A model generated the notes under the pieces. It was given only the letters and a program-made list of their open reading frames with translations, was not told where the DNA came from and did not search any database. A DNA stretch of 64,000 nt from Williamsia herbipolensis. Its GTDB lineage: Bacteria; Actinomycetota; Actinomycetes; Mycobacteriales; Mycobacteriaceae. The DNA lies in assembly GCF_000964005.1 (NCBI RefSeq), contig NZ_JXYP01000005.1:54969-118968 (forward strand), in the 5' to 3' direction. Made by a program: the position numbers and the translations under genes. Positions 61,900 through 64,000 of this stretch are shown here, piece after piece (positions within the stretch are counted from its first letter, which is position 1; every line of letters starts with the position of its first letter).

Positions 61900-62001
61900 C
61901 CCAGGGGATAGTTACCCCAGGTAACGCCAGCTCGGCCCCTCAAGGCATTGGCGTCTGTGTGTGTCAGGCCCCCCTACCCCCCCAGGCGAGCCGGGACGCC
62001 C
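61900..62001. other. Noncoding C-rich stretch with palindrome, possible cos/pac-like site
   Basis: Contains the perfect palindrome GTTACC-CCA-GGTAAC (61911-61925), a TGTGTGTGT run and the pyrimidine-rich strand CCCCCCTACCCCCCC (about 61970-61985), just before the small helical gene at 62002. Such C-rich tracts before a small terminase gene can mark packaging sites; here that is a hypothesis. Confidence 0.35.
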
Positions 62002-62259
62002 GTGGATAAGTACCGGACTCTGCACGATGCAATGGCCGCTAAAGACGATTTGGCGGAGGTCGAGATGCGCTACAAGCTGCTGTCGGAGGCGTTCGAGGAG
62101 TCGCCACAGCTTCGGGGGAATCTCAACCCGGCGTTGGAGCGGGCGAAGGCCGAGATTGTTCGGTTGCGTGCGGCTAAACCGCCGGTGGAGAAGTCGGATG
62201 CGAAGGTGGTTGCGTTCGACGCCAACCGCTTCCGTCAGTCGGATGGAGCTGGCGCGTGA
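62002..62259 (+). CDS. Small helical protein, 85 aa (possible small-terminase-like factor)
   Basis: From a GTG (MDKYRTLHDAMAAKDDL). Almost entirely helical and charged: EVEMRYKLLSEAFEESPQ, PALERAKAEIVRLRAAK; no recognised domain. Its place after a C-rich noncoding stretch recalls small terminase subunits, but no large terminase follows. An unrelated coiled-coil role is equally possible. Confidence 0.6.
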   Translation: MDKYRTLHDAMAAKDDLAEVEMRYKLLSEAFEESPQLRGNLNPALERAKAEIVRLRAAKPPVEKSDAKVVAFDANRFRQSDGAGA

Positions 62260-62289
62260 ACTGAGGTCTTCTTTTGAGAAAGGTCCTCG

Positions 62290-62532
62290 CTATCGCCCGC
62301 CCCGAAGTCGCCTATACTGCCTTTCGAGGGATGCGTTGAGTCCTGCAGACATGTCCCGGGTCGTATTGAGCATTCTCTCAACCTGATCTAGCAGCCCCTC
62401 GTTCTCTGGGGTTTCGATCAACCGTTCGCGCGCACGACGATACTGCTCCAGCTTTGCGCCGCTGGCACCGCTCTTCACCATCTCGCCAAGATCCCGATCG
62501 AGTCGGGACAGAAGTTCCTCGTATCGAGTCAT
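62290..62532 (-). CDS. Small helical protein, 80 aa
   Basis: Reads MTRYEELLSRLDRDLGEMV and continues as a charged helical protein (KLEQYRRARERLIETPE, LLDQVERMLNTTRDM). Opposite strand to the tape measure operon and divergent from the membrane protein gene at 62605. No strong ribosome site; reality supported by composition only. Confidence 0.5.
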   Translation of the reverse strand: MTRYEELLSRLDRDLGEMVKSGASGAKLEQYRRARERLIETPENEGLLDQVERMLNTTRDMSAGLNASLERQYRRLRGGR

Positions 62533-62604
62533 TCGTTCAGTATGACGCCGACAGCGCGCAGACCACGCCCCCGTCCAGCAATGGCTGTAGCTAGAGTCTC
62601 AGGC

Positions 62605-63147
62605 ATGGGGTTCTGGGACGTATTCGCCCAGCCGTTAGCTACCTTGGGCGCGGCCGGGATGGCGGTCGTTGCCGCGGGAATCGCGTGGAAGGGTGTGAAG
62701 CTGTCTGTTAATGCCCAACGCGACGAGGCAAAGAAGGATCGCGATCTGCAATGGAGGAAAATCCAGCGCAGCGAACGCCTAGGGCTTCTATCCGATGCTG
62801 CACGCGTGGCCGCAGCGCTATCCAGCCATGCAACCGTCTATGCCGCATTTGACGAAGCGCTGATGCCTGCAGGTCACGAAGAGCCCAAGGCGGGAATGGC
62901 GAAAGAACAGGAAGCTTTCGATGCCACGTACGCCGAGACCCGTTCCGTCCTGCTGCGACTAAGGGTGTTGGGTTTGACCGAGGTTGAAAAAGCACTCGAG
63001 GCACTCTTGAGCGACGCTGGCTGGATTGTGCACCCTCCGCCGCCCGAGTTTGCGCATGAGTTCAGCGAAGAATGGACGGTGTATGACCACCGTGAGAAGG
63101 TTGATCAGGCCATCAGGGGAGCGCTGGACGAGGTGCCGCAGACTTAG
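62605..63147 (+). CDS. Single-pass membrane-anchored protein, 180 aa
   Basis: From MGFWDVFAQPLATLG. One N-terminal membrane helix (residues ~10-33) followed by a basic QRDEAKKDRDLQWRK segment and a cytosolic helical domain. Base composition is clearly lower in GC than the chromosomal genes. No family recognised. Its position at the edge of the element, with a convergent partner, is typical of cargo genes; an exclusion or defence role is only a guess. Confidence 0.7.
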   Translation: MGFWDVFAQPLATLGAAGMAVVAAGIAWKGVKLSVNAQRDEAKKDRDLQWRKIQRSERLGLLSDAARVAAALSSHATVYAAFDEALMPAGHEEPKAGMAKEQEAFDATYAETRSVLLRLRVLGLTEVEKALEALLSDAGWIVHPPPPEFAHEFSEEWTVYDHREKVDQAIRGALDEVPQT

Positions 63148-63161
63148 GTCGCACGACCTTC

Positions 63162-63680
63162 CTATAGCCCCGATCCATTACGGATGGCCTCAAAGAACGC
63201 TGTGTCGCGGATATCCTCCTGCGCGGGTAACTCGATAATGCCACCGGGACTCACGTAGAGCTTCACCCCCTGCAAAGCGATCGAATTGTCGAAGCCGTCA
63301 TCTCGGTGTTCAGCCCCAAGGATTTCAAGTGACGTCACGTCCGATAGTCGTACAACTCCAGCCTTGTGAATCGTCTGTGCCGGGTTCGGTCGAGATTCGG
63401 ACGCAGACATGTCGAAGCGGGGCGTACCGAACGTCACGCTGACGTGCCCAAGAGTCCGGGGGGTGACTACCCATGAGGACCACGTGCTCGAGTCGTTAGC
63501 CATCTCAGCATGGCAGATACCTGCCTCGATTTTCTTAGGGTCGCCGATCACAGCAGCTACAAGGACAAGTAGTTGCTTGGGTGGTGCCCAGTTGCGATCG
63601 ATAACATGGGTCTGAAGCGCGGTCCAATCAGCTTTCTCAAGGCCTCTCATGAAGCCGACGGTAGTAAATGTGGCCGTCAT
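63162..63680 (-). CDS. Unrecognised cargo-like protein, 172 aa
   Basis: Begins MTATFTTVGFMRGLEKADWT; mixed alpha/beta, contains KKIEAGICHAEMANDSSTWSS and a PH-like beta stretch VVRLSDVTSLEILGAEHRDD. Convergent with the membrane protein gene (14 nt between stops). Low GC for this genome. No family recognised. Confidence 0.65.
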   Translation of the reverse strand: MTATFTTVGFMRGLEKADWTALQTHVIDRNWAPPKQLLVLVAAVIGDPKKIEAGICHAEMANDSSTWSSWVVTPRTLGHVSVTFGTPRFDMSASESRPNPAQTIHKAGVVRLSDVTSLEILGAEHRDDGFDNSIALQGVKLYVSPGGIIELPAQEDIRDTAFFEAIRNGSGL

Positions 63681-63814
63681 GTCGTGTCGGTTCGGCTAAA
63701 ACTTCGTGCAATCGAACGATAGGTGGGCGCGGCTAAACTGTGGCGGACTATTCACCCTCTCGCACTAGCCCGGATTGTTCACGAGAGTTGAGGTCGTTCG
63801 GCGTGTGAAATGAC

Positions 63815-63884
63815 GGAAGTGCCTGTCCAGCAGGGATAATGGTGATTGCTGAAGTCAACATTTTTCCGAACTGGAAGGCACTCC
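63815..63884 (+). promoter_or_regulatory. Bulged hairpin directly upstream of the transposase
   Basis: AGTGCCT (63818-63824) and TCCAG (63826-63830) pair with CTGGA (63871-63875) and AGGCACT (63876-63882), with small bulges, around a 40-nt loop. It ends 5 nt before the transposase GTG, so if transcribed from outside it would sequester the translation start, as in some IS elements. Confidence 0.5.
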
Positions 63885-63888
63885 GTAG

Positions 63889-64000
63889 GTGAAGAGTACA
63901 TCGTGGTCATCGGGCTTGTCGGTCACATCTGGTGGGCGTGGCGTGATTGGGCATGCGGGAACCGTGCTGATCCGATCGATCGCTGATCGAATGGGCCTGA
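63889..64000 (+). CDS. IS1380-family transposase, N-terminal 37 codons
   Basis: GTG start followed by a frame reading VKSTSWSSGLSVTSGGRGV and then GHAGTVLIRSIADRMGL, the typical N-terminus of IS1380-family DDE transposases (the HAG-x-LL-x-x-x-AD-x-x-GL pattern). The rest is outside the window. Confidence 0.75.
   Translation, partial: MKSTSWSSGLSVTSGGRGVIGHAGTVLIRSIADRMGL

Larger units (their letters stand above)
49681..64000. mobile_element. Integrated phage-like element (candidate satellite), right end outside window
   Basis: Runs from tRNA-Arg to the window end. Order: integrase and repressor leftward; then rightward small early genes, a RepA-type helicase with internal iterons, HTH, tape measure protein and three small proteins; then mixed-strand cargo and an IS1380-family end. 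Adenine/thymine content rises clearly toward 62-63.7 kb. No head, portal, large terminase, tail tube or lysis gene is present between 49.7 and 63.7 kb. Confidence 0.85.
63767..64000 (+). mobile_element. IS1380-family insertion sequence, left end, truncated by window
   Basis: AGCCCGGATTGTTCACGAG at 63767-63785 resembles the terminal inverted repeats of actinobacterial IS1380-family elements, and the transposase frame opens at 63889. The right end is outside the window. It lies beyond the last cargo gene, so it interrupts or borders the right end of the integrated element. Confidence 0.7.

Noticed and set aside
63681..63766. attR of the integrated element
   Set aside because: No match to the tRNA-Arg T-arm or acceptor sequence is present in this stretch.

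Overview
The window is a high-GC actinobacterial chromosome segment with mycolic-acid-lineage markers: GlfT1 galactofuranosyltransferase with its Wzm/Wzt-type transporter, the proteasome activator Bpa, an antigen-85-type mycolyltransferase, an F420/LLM oxidoreductase and a Pat-type aminotransferase. Gene content and local order around 23.9-29.5 kb recall the Rv3777-Rv3783 block of Mycobacterium tuberculosis. The short proteins and broad catabolic content fit Gordonia or a close relative (inference; no database was searched).

Layout. 0-3.2 kb: a drug-type ABC exporter (5' end outside the window) translationally coupled to a NarL-type two-component system. 3.3-9.3 kb: mixed housekeeping genes (DUF1275, a DinB-like protein coupled to a lactate-monooxygenase-like enzyme, small membrane proteins, a monoglyceride-lipase-like hydrolase, an enoyl-CoA hydratase). 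9.4-11.9 kb: two tandem secreted LIP-family lipases. 12-13.3 kb: GtrA and SDR. 13.3-20.6 kb: a TetR gene divergent from a tightly coupled aromatic catabolic operon (extradiol dioxygenase, FAH-type hydrolase, two FAD hydroxylases and a P450); the last hydroxylase carries a one-base frameshift. 20.7-23.8 kb: TetR, an AidB-like acyl-CoA dehydrogenase, and an LLM oxidoreductase preceded by a perfect KstR-type operator. 23.9-31.2 kb: galactan assembly and export genes, Bpa, a cysteine-desulfurase-like protein, a quinone oxidoreductase, a MarR regulator and a GT11 fucosyltransferase. 31.3-37 kb: tRNA-Ser(UGA), an oxidoreductase/OYE/MarR operon with a repeated operator, a GT2, a CPBP protease and an epimerase-like protein. 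37-43 kb: CorA, Ddl, a MurF divergent from Ddl, an OafA-like acyltransferase and an unknown coupled protein. 43-49.4 kb: an unusual intergenic inverted-repeat cluster, a membrane esterase, a thioesterase, a mycolyltransferase, a MarR/oxidoreductase divergon and Pat. 49.5-49.7 kb: tRNA-Ser(GCU) and tRNA-Arg(ACG).

From tRNA-Arg to the window end lies an integrated phage-like element: tyrosine integrase, repressor, a rightward early operon of small proteins (two DUF6907 paralogues, DUF6011, three small HTH proteins), a RepA/AAA_25-type helicase whose 3' end holds an iteron-like cluster, then directly a 1483-residue tail tape measure protein with a NlpC/P60-like insert and three small proteins, one of which could be a small-terminase-like packaging factor. 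Three lower-GC cargo-like genes follow, and then the left end of an IS1380-family element that runs off the window. No capsid, portal, large terminase, tail tube or baseplate gene is seen. The gene set suggests a degenerate prophage or, more interestingly, a phage satellite that brings its own tape measure. That satellite-like element is the main candidate for an undescribed system here.
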